DNA of 64,000 nt from Pristionchus mayeri (GCA_036245805.1 BTRK01000006.1:33050901-33114900), one strand, 5' to 3'. Shown: positions 11,000 to 23,600, counted from the first letter of the stretch. Translations and numbers: made by a program. The notes: generated from the letters alone by a model not told the origin.

Positions 11000-11387
11000 T
11001 TAGAGCTTCAGCTTGGTGCGACTCCAGTGACGACGCTTGACGTTGTACTTGATCTGCAAATATATTTATAAGTTAACAATAAATGTAAGAAAGTTGTCTA
11101 CTTAAGCGATTACACCTATTTCAAGTATTGACGAAATTGTGTGATAAACGAGACGGGGCGGCGGGGCGTGGCTGGCAAGTCCCGCCCGTATATGTGATCA
11201 CTAACTCTAGTCTTCAAGACAGCGAAGCACTAAACAGCAAAAGCGAACAGCCCGGACTCCGCGCTCGCAAAGAAACCACAAATGTTAAAACATAGCTTAC
11301 AGTGTTGCCAGTCTTCATGCGGATCCACTGGGGAAGCGGGCGGTTCTGCTTCTGGGCCTTGGCCAGCTTCCGTTTGACGACAGAGAT
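11000..11387 (-). CDS. rpl-39: 60S ribosomal protein L39 (eL39)
   Basis: The last exon 11000-11053 encodes [17 protein letters not shown] and stop. The previous exon, ending at 11301 with a GT donor, encodes [20 protein letters not shown] then KTGNT. Together they cover all but the first few residues of this 51-residue, highly conserved, Arg/Lys-rich protein of the large-subunit exit tunnel. The N-terminus is unresolved: the frame before KRKLA reads IISVV and meets a stop at about 11400, and no AG acceptor lies just upstream. An ATG at about 11409 is followed directly by GTTTAA. Either an unusual splice joins a very short first exon or the sequence has a local error. The gene sits 160 bp downstream of another minus-strand gene, close enough for a nematode operon. 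Confidence 0.9.
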
Positions 11388-11544
11388 AATTGGAATGGAT
11401 TAAACCATTTTCGACGAAATAGGGCACGAGATACTTCCAGCATTTGAGTGTACAAAAGAAGACCCGTTAGGCCATAGCAAAGCGACGTAACTGTTTACAA
11501 AGATCTCTGTCTAAACTAAAAGATAAATGCACAACCGCAACCTC

Positions 11545-12086
11545 TTAGCTCGGTTTGCCTGCATAGGACTTCCTATTAAAAGTGTCGACAGCGTACGACT
11601 GTGTAGGAAGCCGCTTTAGTTGGCGATAAGAGGCCGTTCCGAGGCCGGGTTGAGGGTAGAGCTCCATCAGCTTGTTGAATCGGGCGGTAGTCATTGTCTG
11701 ACCCTCGCCGAGCGTTCCCTGGAATGAATCATGATGAAATTAGAATGAAAATAATTTGAATCTCAATACGATCTTATCTACGGCCCTTATTTCCCTTTGT
11801 TTACACTATCTCGCTGACTCCTTTTCGATACGAGTGCGGCTACAAACTACAACCGTGATGCGTGACTACGCGTTGCGTGCACATTTGGCAGAGCTCGCCT
11901 GTCTATTACTTCTGCTATCTTGAGTGACAAATAATATAAAAAAAGAAAACATGGGAAAGATAATGAAACCAGGAAAGGTTATTTACAAACCATAAAGCAA
12001 AAACTGACCTTTTTAGCGATCTCCTTGTACTCCGTGTAAGCTGCATACTGCATGCCGCACGGCTTGTCGTCGATTTCACATTTCTT
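11545..12086 (-). CDS. Small conserved protein of unknown function (3' two exons)
   Basis: Two exons with good splice sites and matching phase: 12009-12086 (KKCEIDDKPCGMQYAAYTEY then KEIAKK) and 11545-11718 (GTLGEGQTMTTARFNKLMEL to stop after YAGKPS). The composition and codon use look like a real, well-expressed protein, and the acceptor at 12087 is preceded by a T-run. I do not recognise the family. The N-terminus is upstream and not found. It lies directly upstream of eL39 on the same strand. Possible structural hints: two Cys six residues apart and a Gly/Tyr-rich tail. No function is proposed. Confidence 0.6.
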
Positions 12087-14714
12087 CTAAAAAAAAACAG
12101 CAACAGGCATAGTGCACTTTTAATGGAAAAGCAATAGTGCACTTTTAATGGAAAAGCAAGAGCCAAAAAGTGCACTTTTAATGGAAAAGCAAGAGATAAA
12201 AACTGAGAGTAATTAAACGCGCAAAATAAAGACAAAAAATAGTAGAACATAGCTAAAACAAGCAACAAACCACCAGAAAAAGAAAAAGCGAAACTCGTCA
12301 CTCGTCACAGCAACAGCCTCATGTTACGGTAACCCTGAGTTTTCCGTTCAAAAGCACACATTGGGTTGAAACAGGGACGCCCATACCTACAGTAATTAGT
12401 CTCGGTCCGTAAAATAGGAGCATTTAATTACTGTATCTAAAACTCGCTTTGCATTTTGACAGCCCGGGCTGTTCAAATTTAATTTCTCGCTAGCCTTCGA
12501 TTTTGCACAGTGTCAGAACATTGTGTGTTACCACAACGACAAATTGACATTTTTTGAAGGAAACTAAATATTGATCTCACTAAAATTTAGTGAGTAAATT
12601 ACATTTATTTTCGATTTCCAGGTGTTCTGTTCCACGAAATCTTAACACCCCTTCTCAGAATTTTGCATGAATTCCCAAATTGCACATGTCCAAAATTAAG
12701 ATTGTCTCACATCATAGCAGGCATCAATACAGCGAGATCAGAAAAACGAGAAATAGAGACGAACATATGTATTTTGTCTATTAATAAATTATTGACATTA
12801 GTGTATTGTGTAAGACGACATCAATATCAGACGTCCCATTCCCACATGGTTATTTAAGCGTAAACTCATTACATATGTGGAATTTTTTTCCTTTTTTTCA
12901 CCACAAGATCGTCCAAGTGAATACGTTAGGAGAAGAAGTTGGGTGGAGCTTCCTGTAAAATATCTGCTCGAATTGAGGTGTAGTATGCTCCCGCTGAATC
13001 CATAGAACACATTTGTACCCTTTTATTCCATTTTCTTTCAATAATATGTAAATTAAAATTCTTAAAAAAATATAGAGTCGACATTTTCCAAACTCCATTG
13101 TGCTCATTTGTATAAATGGACGTAGATACTTCTGATTCAAATGCGTCAAAAACAACCGTAATCCATGATTCATGTTTATATAATTGAAACATCATTGAAT
13201 TCTTGGAAATTCAGGTAACAAAGACGTCAGCAATTGAAGGGAACATGACAATGGTTATTCGCGTAACCAGATGTGAGCGTCACTGATTGAATAGGAATTG
13301 GAATTCTGGAATAGAACGAAGAGTTAGAAAAGGCACGTCGCATTGAAGATAACATAAGACGTCGTGACTAATATACAGAAGACCTCTCTCCGTGAGATAC
13401 ATAGCTCACTTGAACACGTTGTTGTTGAAATTCATTTGGATTGAGATGCCACCCGGAAGTGTATGCAACGAATTCGAGTGTCGACAGATCCCTCCCACAT
13501 CTACGTACGGTTACTCTAATTGTTTGCACTGTTCATTCATTTGAAAGTCCATTTTTTCCGAGCATGATAATATTATGCCCAATCATCATAACAGAGAAAT
13601 AATAGTTGAATATTTGGTCTGAATTTGATTCTCAAATCACTGTTGCCCTTAACACAAAAACTTCACGTGAGAACCATGAAGACTCTTGAGATTTATATCG
13701 TGGACGAGGAATCAAATGAATGGAGGCTTCATCGTGGGCGATTGCCTCGACGTCAGAAGAGTGACAGGGAAGATGCATTATTTATCCTCCCTTACTCCCT
13801 TACAACACGCATCGCCCCTTACTCGGGGAGAAAGTTGCGACAGCTGCTTACTCTAACTAGAATAGCGAGCAATGGATAGGGAAGGGAGGGGAATGTGCCA
13901 ATCAACGAGGTTGTAGAACATACATACGCACTTCTACACCATCATACATAATATAAGAAGTGAATAGCCAATACTAAAGACAGATTAGAGGAACGCATGT
14001 TTTGACAAAACAAGTTAGGTGGTATCGTAAAATAAGGAAAGTCAGAGCACTCTTCTTTTTCAAACATATTTTTGCATCAAGACCGTTTGACACTCAACTA
14101 ATTGCACGTTGCTCATTACTCGATTCAGATAATTCATTCCACAAAGGAGTAAGAAGGTGCAACATTCCCGCGTCTTCCAATCTATAGTTGAATAATATCT
14201 CTCAATCATATTCGAATCGCCCTCTCTCTTCTTCCCTATACTTTATTCCATTCAATGCTCTCTCCTCTCAGTGCTTCCCTCTTCTTCCGTAATCGTTGAT
14301 TGACTAATTTCAGTTTGATCAGTAGACACTCAATACTTTAGCTTCATTTCCGAAAAAAAGATTCCCCTCTTCCTATGCCTATTCCCATAGATCTTAATTA
14401 GTTAAAATTAAACTGGTGTGTTCACCTCCTCAGAATTAGATAATACCGAATAACTTCCCAAAATAGAATATGAAAGCAAGTGCACGCCAGTAGACTTATT
14501 TTTGGCTCATTACACACACCTTCTCGATATTTTTATCGTCAATAGACAGAATAACTAACGACGGTAGAATTGACGTGCTACCAAGAAACAAATAAGGGGA
14601 TGGGTTACTACCTCACGGTAGTCGAATGCCAATAGGTACATGGGGCATCATGAAATACTGGAGGGACGAGCAAGAGAGGAAGAGGGGAGGGGGTGGTGTG
14701 GCTACCGTACTTAC
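12087..14714. other. AT-rich stretch, no confident gene
   Basis: It contains three tandem copies of a short unit (TTTTAATGGAAAAGCAA, 12117-12191) in what should be an intron or 5' region of the small conserved gene. An 84-codon plus-strand frame at 13625-13879 has neither a homolog I recognise nor clear splice sites. It should also hold the 5' exons of the 11.5-12.1-kb gene, but I could not identify them. Confidence 0.4.
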
Positions 14715-14828
14715 TCGGCCTCCTCAATCAGGGGCTCGTCCTCATCATCTTGCATCATATCTTCCGCTCTCCCTCCATCTTCATCATCTTCCTCCACCTC
14801 TTCGATGAGAGCGGGAAGGCCGTCCGTG
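14715..14828 (-). CDS. Probable acidic exon of an unidentified gene
   Basis: The minus strand has an acceptor (TTATGTAG) and a strong donor (GA|GTAAGT) enclosing 114 nt open in one phase, coding TDGLPALIEEVEEDDEDGG followed by a further Asp/Glu/Met stretch ending PLIEEAE. Acidic tails of this kind occur in many chaperones and nuclear proteins, so no identity is offered. The flanking exons were not found. Immediately upstream is a GC-rich hairpin (about 14873-14902). Confidence 0.35.
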
Positions 14829-14872
14829 CTACATAACACCATATTGGTTCTCTATATTTTAACCAGCCGATC

Positions 14873-14902
14873 GCGCGCGCCTCGGCGCGCGCAATCGACT
14901 GG
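14873..14902. repeat. GC-rich hairpin
   Basis: GATCGCGCGCGCC is followed after TC by GGCGCGCGCAATC, an inverted repeat with about a 13-bp stem and one mismatch. It stands out in an AT-rich neighbourhood. Its role is unknown; it also contains alternating CG that could favour Z-DNA. Confidence 0.6.
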
Positions 14903-14959
14903 CGTGTTCCGGGATGTGTTCTTAGCCTTCGTTTTATTTTTTCGGATGCAAAATCTCTC

Positions 14960-17900
14960 TCAAACTCACTTAACATTTCACCCTCCCTCTCAACTCCCTC
15001 ACCCTCTAACCTCTCCTCCTTATCTCTCACCCTCTAACTTATCCCTCTCCCTCTATCCCTATCTCTCGCCCCAAATCTCTCCCTCTCACTCTCCATGTCT
15101 TCCTCTCTATCCCTATCCTCCTCTCTCCCTCTCTCCCCCCTCTCCTTCTCTCACTCTCTCTCCCTCTCTTCCTCTCTTCCTCTCTCCCTTTCGCCCTCTC
15201 TCTTCCTCTCTTCCTCTCTTCCTCTCTTCCTCTCTTCCTCTCTCCATCTCTTCCTCTCTCTTCCTCTCTTCCTCTCTGTTTATCTCCTTCTCTCCCTCTC
15301 TCCTTCTCTCCTTCTCTCAATCTCTTCCTCTCTCTCCCTCTCTTCCTCTCGCCCTCTCTCTCCCTCTTTCCCTCTCTTCCTCTCTGTTTATCTCCTTCTC
15401 TCCCTCTCTCCTTCTCTCAATCTCTTCCTCTCTTCCTCTCTTCCTCTCTGTTTATCTCCTTCTCTCCTTCTCCCTCTCTTCCTCTCTTCCTCTCTGTTTA
15501 TCTCCTTCTCTCCCCCTCTCTCCCTCTCTCCTTCTCTCCTTCTCTCCCTCTCTCCCTCTCTTCCTCTCTGTTTATCTCCTTCTCTCCCTCTCTCTCCCTC
15601 TCTCCTTCTCTCAATCTCTTCCTCTCTATCCCTCTCTCCCTCTTTCCCTCTCTTCCTCTCTGTTTATCTCCTTCTCTCCCTCTCTCTCCCTCTCTTCCTC
15701 TCTCTCCCTCTTTCCCCCTCTTCCTCTCTTCCTCTCTGTTTATCTCCTTCTCTCCTTCTCTCTTCCTCTCTCCATCTCTCCCTCTCCCTCTTTCCCCTCT
15801 CTTCCTCTCTTCCTCTCTGTTTATCTCCTTCTCTCCCTCTCTCCTTCTCTCCTTCTCTCCCTCTCTTCCTCTCTCTCCCTCTTCCCTCTCTTCCTCTCTT
15901 CCTCTCTGTTTATCTCCTTCTCTCCCTCTCTCCCTCTCTTCCTCTCTCCCTCTCTCCCTCTTTCCCTCTCTTCCTCTCTGTTTATCTCCTTCTCTCCCTC
16001 TCTCCTTCTCTCAATCTCTTCCTCTCTCTCCCTCTCTTCCTCTCTTCCTCTCTGTTTATCTCCTTCTCTCCTTCTCTCTCCCTCTCTTCCTCTCTTCCTC
16101 TCTCTCCCTCTCTTCCTCTCTCTCCCTCTTTCCCTCTCTTCCTCTCTTCCTCTCTGTTTATCTCCCTTCTCTCCTCTCTCCCTCTCTCCCTCTTTCCCTC
16201 TCTTCCTCTCTGTTTATCTCCTTCTCTCCCTCTCTCCTTCTCTCAATCTCTTCCTCTCCTCCCTCTCTTCCTCTCTTCCTCTCTTCCTCTCTGTTTATCT
16301 CCTTCTCTCCTTCTCTCTCCCTCTCTTCCTCTCTTCCTCTCTCCATCTCTCCATCTCTCCCTCTCTCTCCCTCTTTCCCTCTCTTCCTCTCTCCCTCTCT
16401 TCCCTCTCTTCCTCTCTGTTTATCTCCTCTCTCCCTCTCTCTCCCTCTCTCCTTCTCTCCTTCTCTCAATCTCTTCCTCTCTCACCCTCTCTCCCTCTTT
16501 CCCTCTCTTCCTCTCTTCCTCTCTGTTTATCTCCTTCTCTCCCTCTCTCCCTCTCTCTCCCTCTCTTCCTCTCTTCCTCTCTCCATCTCTCCCTCTCTCT
16601 TCTCTCTCCCTCTCTCCCTCTTTCCCTCTCTTCCTCTCTGTTTATCTCCTTCTCTCCCTCTCTCCTTCTCTCCCTCTCTTCCTCTCTCTCCCTCTCTCCC
16701 TCTCTCCTTCTCTCCTTCTCTCAATCTCTCCCTCTCTCTCCCTCTCTTCCTCTCTTCCTCTCTCTCTCCTCTTCCCCCTCTTCCTCTCTCCCTCTCTCCC
16801 TCTTTCCCTCTCTTCCTCTCTGTTTGTCTCCATCTCTCCCTCACTCCTCTCTCAATCTCTCCTCTCTCTCCCTCTCTTCCTCTCTTCCTCTCTCCATCTC
16901 TCCCTCTCTCTTCCTCACTCCCTCTCTCCCTCTTCCCTCTCTTCCTCTCTTTTATCTCCTTCTCTCCCTCTCTCCTTCTCTCCCTCTCTTCCTCTCTCTC
17001 CCTCTCTCCCTCTCTCTTCTCTCCTTCTCTCAATCTCTCCCTCTCTCTCCCTCTCTCCCTCTCTTCCTCTCTCTCCCTCTTTCCCCCTCTTCCTCTCTCC
17101 TCTCTCCCTCTTTCCCTCTCTTCCTCTCTGTTTATCTCCTTCTCTCCCTCTCTCCTTCTCTCAATCTCTTCCTCTCTCTCCCTCTCTTCCTCTCTTCCTC
17201 TCTTCCTCTCTGTTTATCTCCTTCTCTCCTTCTCTCTCCCTCTCTTCCTCTCTTCCTCTCTCCATCTCTCCCTCTCTCTCCCTCTCTTCCTCTCTCTCCT
17301 CTTTCCCTCTCTTCCTCTCTTCCTCTCTGTTTATCTCCTTCTCTTCCTCTCTCCCTCTCTCCCTCTTTCCCTCTCTTCCTCTCTGTTTATCTCCTTCTCT
17401 CCCTCTCTCCTTCTCTCAATCTCTTCCTCTCTCTCCCTCTCTTCCTCTCTTCCTCTCTGTTTATCTCCTTCTCTCCTTCTCTCTCCCTCTCTTCCTCTCT
17501 TCCTCTCTCCATCTCTCCATCTCTTCCCTCTCTCTCCCTCTTTCCCTCTCTTCCTCTCTCCCTCTCTTCCTCTCTTCCTCTCTGTTTATCTCCTTCTCTC
17601 CCTCTCTCTCCCTCTCTTCCTCTCTCTCCCTCTTTCCCCCTCTTCCTCTCTTCCTCTCTGTTTATCTCCTTCTCTCCTTCTCTCTTCCTCTCTCCATCTC
17701 TCCCTCTCTCCCTCTTTCCCTCTCTTCCTCTCTTCCTCTCTGTTTATCTCCTTCTCTCCCTCTCTCCCTCTCTTCCTCTCTCTCCCTCTTTCCCTCTCTT
17801 CCTCTCTTCCTCTCTGTTTATCTCCTTCTCTCCCTCTCTCCCTCTCTCCCTCTTTCCCTCTCTTCCTCTCTGTTTATCTCCTTCTCTCCCTCTCTCCTTC

Positions 17901-20114
17901 TCTCAATCTCTTCCTCTCTCTCCCTCTCTTCCTCTCTTCCTCTCTGTTTATCTCCTTCTCTCCTTCTCTCTCCCTCTCTTCCTCTCTTCCTCTCTCTCCC
18001 TCTCTTCCTCTCTCTCCCTCTTTCCCTCTCTTCCTCTCTTCCTCTCTGTTTATCTCCTTCTCTTCCTCTCTCCCTCTCTCCCTCTTTCCCTCTCTTCCTC
18101 TCTGTTTATCTCCTTCTCTCCCTCTCTCCTTCTCTCAATCTCTTCCTCTCTCTCCCTCTCTTCCTCTCTTCCTCTCTTCCTCTCTGTTTATCTCCTTCTC
18201 TCCTTCTCTCTCCCTCTCTTCCTCTCTTCCTCTCTCCATCTCTCCATCTCTCCCTCTCTCTCCCTCTTTCCCTCTCTTCCTCTCTCCCTCTCTTCCTCTC
18301 TTCCTCTCTGTTTATCTCCTTCTCTCCCTCTCTCTCCCTCTCTCCTTCTCTCCTTCTCTCAATCTCTTCCTCTCTCTCCCTCTCTCCCTCTTTCCCTCTC
18401 TTCCTCTCTTCCTCTCTGTTTATCTCCTTCTCTCCCTCTCTCCCTCTCTCTCCCTCTCTTCCTCTCTTCCTCTCTCCCTCTTTCCCTCTCTTCCTCTCTG
18501 TTTGTCTCCTTCTCTCAATCTCTTCCTCTCTCTCCCTCTCTTCCTCTCTTCCTCTCTCCATCTCTCCCTCTCTCTTCCTCTCTCCCTCTCTCCCTCTCTT
18601 CCTCTCTTCCTCTCTGTTTATCTCCTTCTCTCTTCCTCTCTCCCTCTCTCCCTCTCCTCTCTCTCCCTCTCTCCTCTCTCCTTCTCTCCTTCTCTCAATC
18701 TCTCCCTCTCTCTCCCTCTCTCCCTCTCTTCCTCTCTCTCCCTCTTTCCCCTCTTCCTCTCTCCCTCTCTCCCTCTTTCCCTCTCTTCCTCTCTGTTTAT
18801 CTCCTTCTCTCCCTCTCTCCTCTCTCAATCTCTTCCTCTCTCTCCCTCTCTTCCTCTCTTCCTCTCTTCCTCTCTGTTTATCTCCTTCTCTCCTTCTCTC
18901 TCCCTCTCTTCCTCCTCTTCCTCTCTCTCCCTCTCTTCCTCTCTCTCCATCTTTCCTCTCTTCCTCTCTTCCTCTCTGTTTATCTCCTTCTCTTCCTCTC
19001 TCCTCTCTCCCCTCTTTCCCTCTCTTCCTCTCTGTTTATCTCCTTCTCTCCCTCTCTCCTTCTCTCAATCTCTTCCTCTCTCTCCCTCTCTTCCTCTCTT
19101 CCTCTCTTCCTCTCTGTTTATCTCCTTCTCTCCTTCTCTCTCCCTCTCTTCCTCTCTTCCTCTCTCCATCTCTCCATCTCTCCCTCTCTCTCCCTCTTTC
19201 CCTCTCTTCCTCTCTCCCTCTCTTCCTCTCTTCCTCTCTGTTATCTCCTTCTCTCCCTCTCTCTCCTCTCTCCTTCTCTCCTTCTCTCAATCTCTTCCTC
19301 TCCTCTCCCTCTCTCCCTCTTTCCCTCTCTTCCTCTCTTCCTCTCTGTTTATCTCCTTCTCTCCCTCTCTCCCTCTCTCTCCCTCTCTTCCTCTCTCCCT
19401 CTCTCCCTCTTTCCCTCTCTTCCTCTCTGTTGTCTCCTTCTCTCCCTCTCTCCTTCTCTCAATCTCTTCCTCTCTCTCCCTCTCTTCCTCTCTTCCTCTC
19501 TCCATCTCTCCCTCTCTTCCTCTCTCCCTCTCTCCCTCTTTCCCTCTCTTCCTCTCTGTTTATCTCCTTCTCTCCCTCTCTCCCTCTCTTCCTCTCTCTC
19601 CCTCTCTCCCTCTCTCCTTCTCTCCTTCTCTCAATCTCTCCCTCTCTCTCCCTCTCTCCCTCTCTTCCTCTCTCTCCCTCTTTCCCCCTCTTCCTCTCTC
19701 CCTCTCTTCCTCTCTTCCTCTCTGTTTATCTCCTTCTCTCCTTCTCTCTCCCTCTCTCCATCTCTTCCTCTCTCTTCCTCTCTTCCTCTCTGTTTATCTC
19801 CTTCTCTCCTTCTCTCTCCCTCTCTTCCTCTCTTCCTCTCTCCATCTCTCCCTCTCTCTCTCCCTCTTTCCCCTCTTCCTCTATCCTCTCTTCCTTTCTG
19901 TTTATCTCCTTCTCTCCCTCTCTCCTTCTCTCCTTCTCTCCATCTCTCCCTCTCTCTCCCTCTTTCCCTCTCTTCCTCTCTCCCTCTCTTCCTCTCTTCC
20001 TCTCTGTTTATCTCCTTCTCTCCTCTCTCTCCCTCTCTTCCTCTCTTCCTCTCTCCATCTCTCCCTCTCTCTTCCTCTCTCCCTCTCTCCCTCTCTTCCT
20101 CTCTTCCTCTCTAC
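14960..20114 (+). repeat. CT-rich tandem array, more than 5.1 kb
   Basis: More than 5 kb of almost pure pyrimidine on the plus strand, made of CTCTCTTCCTCTCT and CTCCCTCTC blocks. A GTTTATCTCCTTCTCTC motif recurs dozens of times at irregular spacing of roughly 60-150 bp, giving a higher-order structure. Long open frames on both strands are a by-product of the stop-free composition and are not genes. The array ends in an assembly gap, so its true length is unknown. It lies upstream of, or within an intron of, the acyl-CoA synthetase gene. Confidence 0.95.
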
Positions 20115-20614
20115 NNNNNNNNNNNNNNNNNNNNNNNNNNNNNNNNNNNNNNNNNNNNNNNNNNNNNNNNNNNNNNNNNNNNNNNNNNNNNNNNNNNNNN
20201 NNNNNNNNNNNNNNNNNNNNNNNNNNNNNNNNNNNNNNNNNNNNNNNNNNNNNNNNNNNNNNNNNNNNNNNNNNNNNNNNNNNNNNNNNNNNNNNNNNNN
20301 NNNNNNNNNNNNNNNNNNNNNNNNNNNNNNNNNNNNNNNNNNNNNNNNNNNNNNNNNNNNNNNNNNNNNNNNNNNNNNNNNNNNNNNNNNNNNNNNNNNN
20401 NNNNNNNNNNNNNNNNNNNNNNNNNNNNNNNNNNNNNNNNNNNNNNNNNNNNNNNNNNNNNNNNNNNNNNNNNNNNNNNNNNNNNNNNNNNNNNNNNNNN
20501 NNNNNNNNNNNNNNNNNNNNNNNNNNNNNNNNNNNNNNNNNNNNNNNNNNNNNNNNNNNNNNNNNNNNNNNNNNNNNNNNNNNNNNNNNNNNNNNNNNNN
20601 NNNNNNNNNNNNNN
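20115..20614. other. Assembly gap (500 N)
   Basis: Exactly 500 N, a conventional unknown-size gap, between the CT array and the first visible acyl-CoA synthetase exon. The N-terminal exons of that gene are most likely lost here or in unassembled array. Confidence 0.99.
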
Positions 20615-23600
20615 GTCATAAATCCCTCGTATCAATCGGAGGAACTGCGATTCGCTCTTGAGAAGGTGCCCCTTCGTATCTATTTATCAAATGCAATAAT
20701 AAAGCTAATCGAATAATTGAGGTGGGCGTCCGGTGTCTGATCACGCCACGTGCACACAAGAAGAGCGACTATTATAGCACTTTGCATGATGTAAGATAAA
20801 AGATCAGAAATACATCTACAAGGTGATAACCAGATCATCCCTAATCTTTCCACGGCGAAGACTGGCAGTGGTCATATCAAGTGCAGGTAAGTTTCGTAGA
20901 GACCAAACGGGGGGGGGGGGGGGGGGGTGACATTTGCACAACGGACATTTGCACAACAAATCGCCGTGCGCTTGCGATTCGAGGTATCGACTTGGGAGTT
21001 GCTTCATTGTTACCAGTATGTGCTCCCCTACATTTGCATATATAAATCTTGTTATCAGGCGATCATGCGTTTTCACGTATAGGGGGTCATGGAAATGCAC
21101 ATTCCATGAACCCCTATACGCTGATTTGGAGTGAAACACAGGTTTGCCTGGTAACATGATTTATATATGTAAATGTAGGGGAGCACATACTGGTAACAAT
21201 GAAGCAACTCCCAAGTCGCTACCTCAAATCGCAAGCGCGCGGCGATTTGTTGTGCAAATGTCCGTTGTGCAAATGTCACCCCCCCCCCCCCCCGACCAAA
21301 CAATGTACGCAGGTCAAAGATCATCGTTCATAACACTGCTTCAGGAGTCTTCCTGACCTCGAGCACATCGTTCTCTTCGGGGAAAAGGAGAATGTGAAGG
21401 GAGCATGGAAGTGAGGAAGAACGAAAATCAAGGATCAAATCATAAACATGAAACCTCTTAAAGGTACGAGGATCTCATGATAGGAGTGGGGTCTACTTCG
21501 GAGAATCGACTGAAAGCCATCGAGGAGACGATCCGTGTAGATGATCCCGTCAACATACAGTACACGAGTGTACGTGTCTATTATCTGGACGTCCCCCGTT
21601 CAGCCATTATTCTCTCATCACTTGTATTCCTTATGTTTCTTCCTTGAGGGCACGACTGGTTCCCCTAAGGGGGCGACTCTCACTCATCACAATCTCCTCA
21701 ACAACTCCCACTCGCAGGGAATTCGTTCCCACTACCACCACGGGGTGAGCAGAGACTGCAAGTTTGTCTGTCTAGTCTCTCTTCTCTCTAGGACCATATC
21801 ATCTGCATTCCCAATCCTCTCTACCACTGCTTCGGCAGTACATTGGGCGTACTCAATGCACTCTCTCACAAGCAGACTACCGTATTCCCCGACGCCGGCT
21901 TCAATCCACTCAAGACACTTGAGGTAGTACAGGATAGTACAGGAGTAGTACAATTTGTAATTGTATCAGGTAGTGGCGAAAGAACGTTGCACGTCACTCT
22001 ACGGAACTCCCACGATGTTCATCGACATTCTACAACATTTGGAGGAGATCCAGAAGAGAGAACTCAATCTGGATTCACTCAATGCCGGTGAGCAGAAATG
22101 GAAAGGCCGTTTAGAAAAAAAGGAAATGAATCATTCCCCCATGTACAGGGTGCGGAGAAAGTATGGCCACACACATTATTTCGAATATTTGGCGAACTAC
22201 CAATAACCATTAATCGAGATTGGGACATGATATACTTGAGCTATATACCTCTAAGGAATTCACCTTCGTTCCCCAAATTATGACGCTGCTTTTTAGAGCT
22301 GATCGAATTTTGAACCCGAACAAGTGGACTGTTGGCCCGCAACTAGGTTTTCCATTCAAATGATAATCCTTAAAGAAGGAGTGTCAGCAAAGTTAAAATT
22401 TTAACGCTGTCATAACCATGACCTAGACAATTATCCAACTATCATAGCGCGAGCTAAGAGAATAGGCAAAGGTCAATCGCATAACTCAGTGGTAAAGCAG
22501 TCGCCGCGTAATCGGAAGGTTGCGGGTTCGAATCCCACCAGTTTTTGAAAAATCTTCTAGATATTTGAATTCCCGCACGTCCCTTCCCTTCAAGCCCTCC
22601 TTGGCATTCCGCCAACTAATGATAACTCGGTTCAAAATAGAGATACGCATTTGAAACTTTCAGAATCTCTTATGGTTGTACAAAGGTCGGTCATGGTTAT
22701 GACAACTTCAAAAATTCAAATTTGCTGATAGTCCTTCTTTAATTGTTGGGTAAGAGTTCATTCACGTTATCAACACAATTCTAGAGAGTAACCATCCCAC
22801 TTTAAAATCGACCTAACTGATTAGCATTGGGATTTCGTGGAACGCAGAAATATAATTTTGAAGACGTCAGACTTTGATGATGTGATCACACTTTGAAAAA
22901 AATTCCTGTATGCAAGTGTAGTCTCCCTCCCCCTCTCCACCCTCTCAGGCTACATCGCGGGTGCTCCCTGTCCCGTAGCCCTCTGTGATCGACTCGTCAA
23001 CGAACTTGGCATGCGCAATCTATCCGTACTCTACGGTCTGTTTTTGAACTTTGATTTATGATCTTTCATATTTGAGACTCTTTTCGAACCCCGAATCATT
23101 GTTAGTCTCTCCGATTGATCTTTGATCTTTGGCCCTCGCAGGAAGTACTGAGATGTCTCCCGTGGTGACCATGTCCCGACTAGAGCACTCCCCCTCCGAA
23201 CGAATCAAGAACGTTGGATATGTGATGGATCACGTAGAGGTGCGGTCAGGAATGCATAATTTCAACTTACAATTAGCACGTTGTGTGAATTGAAAGATTC
23301 TAAAAGGATTCTGCAATGGCAAAGATGATGCAATAGATTGCAGCTAATGGTGGTGGACGACGAGGGTCAAGTTGTGCCTCGAGGGACGAAGGGAGAACTA
23401 CTCGCGAGGTTAGCATCCAAGATTGAACATAGAAATACACTGTCTCGGCTACATTGCCTAGACGCCAACCTCATCCTTCTAACACAGACATAATGAGCAC
23501 ATTCCATTCTTGTGACTCCTCTTTAGATCAGGGAATCTTTGTAGAGGTTACTGCAACATGCTCGGATACTACAACGATGATGAGCGTACGAAGAAGGGAG

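Noticed and set aside
13625..13879. 84-codon plus-strand frame
   Set aside because: Composition is not clearly coding and no neighbouring exon or family could be found.
14960..20114. CRISPR-like array because of regularly repeated GTTTATCTCC motifs
   Set aside because: Spacers are not unique, spacing is irregular, the sequence is low-complexity and the genome is animal.
14640..20716. Very long open frames (over 1800 codons) of Ser/Leu/Pro on the plus strand and Glu/Arg/Gly on the minus strand
   Set aside because: They are translations of the CT array and of N bases. No splice context, no domain, and open only because the repeat lacks stop codons.
22471..22545. Functional tRNA-Thr gene
   Set aside because: Acceptor and anticodon stems do not close and the position before the anticodon is wrong; better explained as the core of a repeated element.
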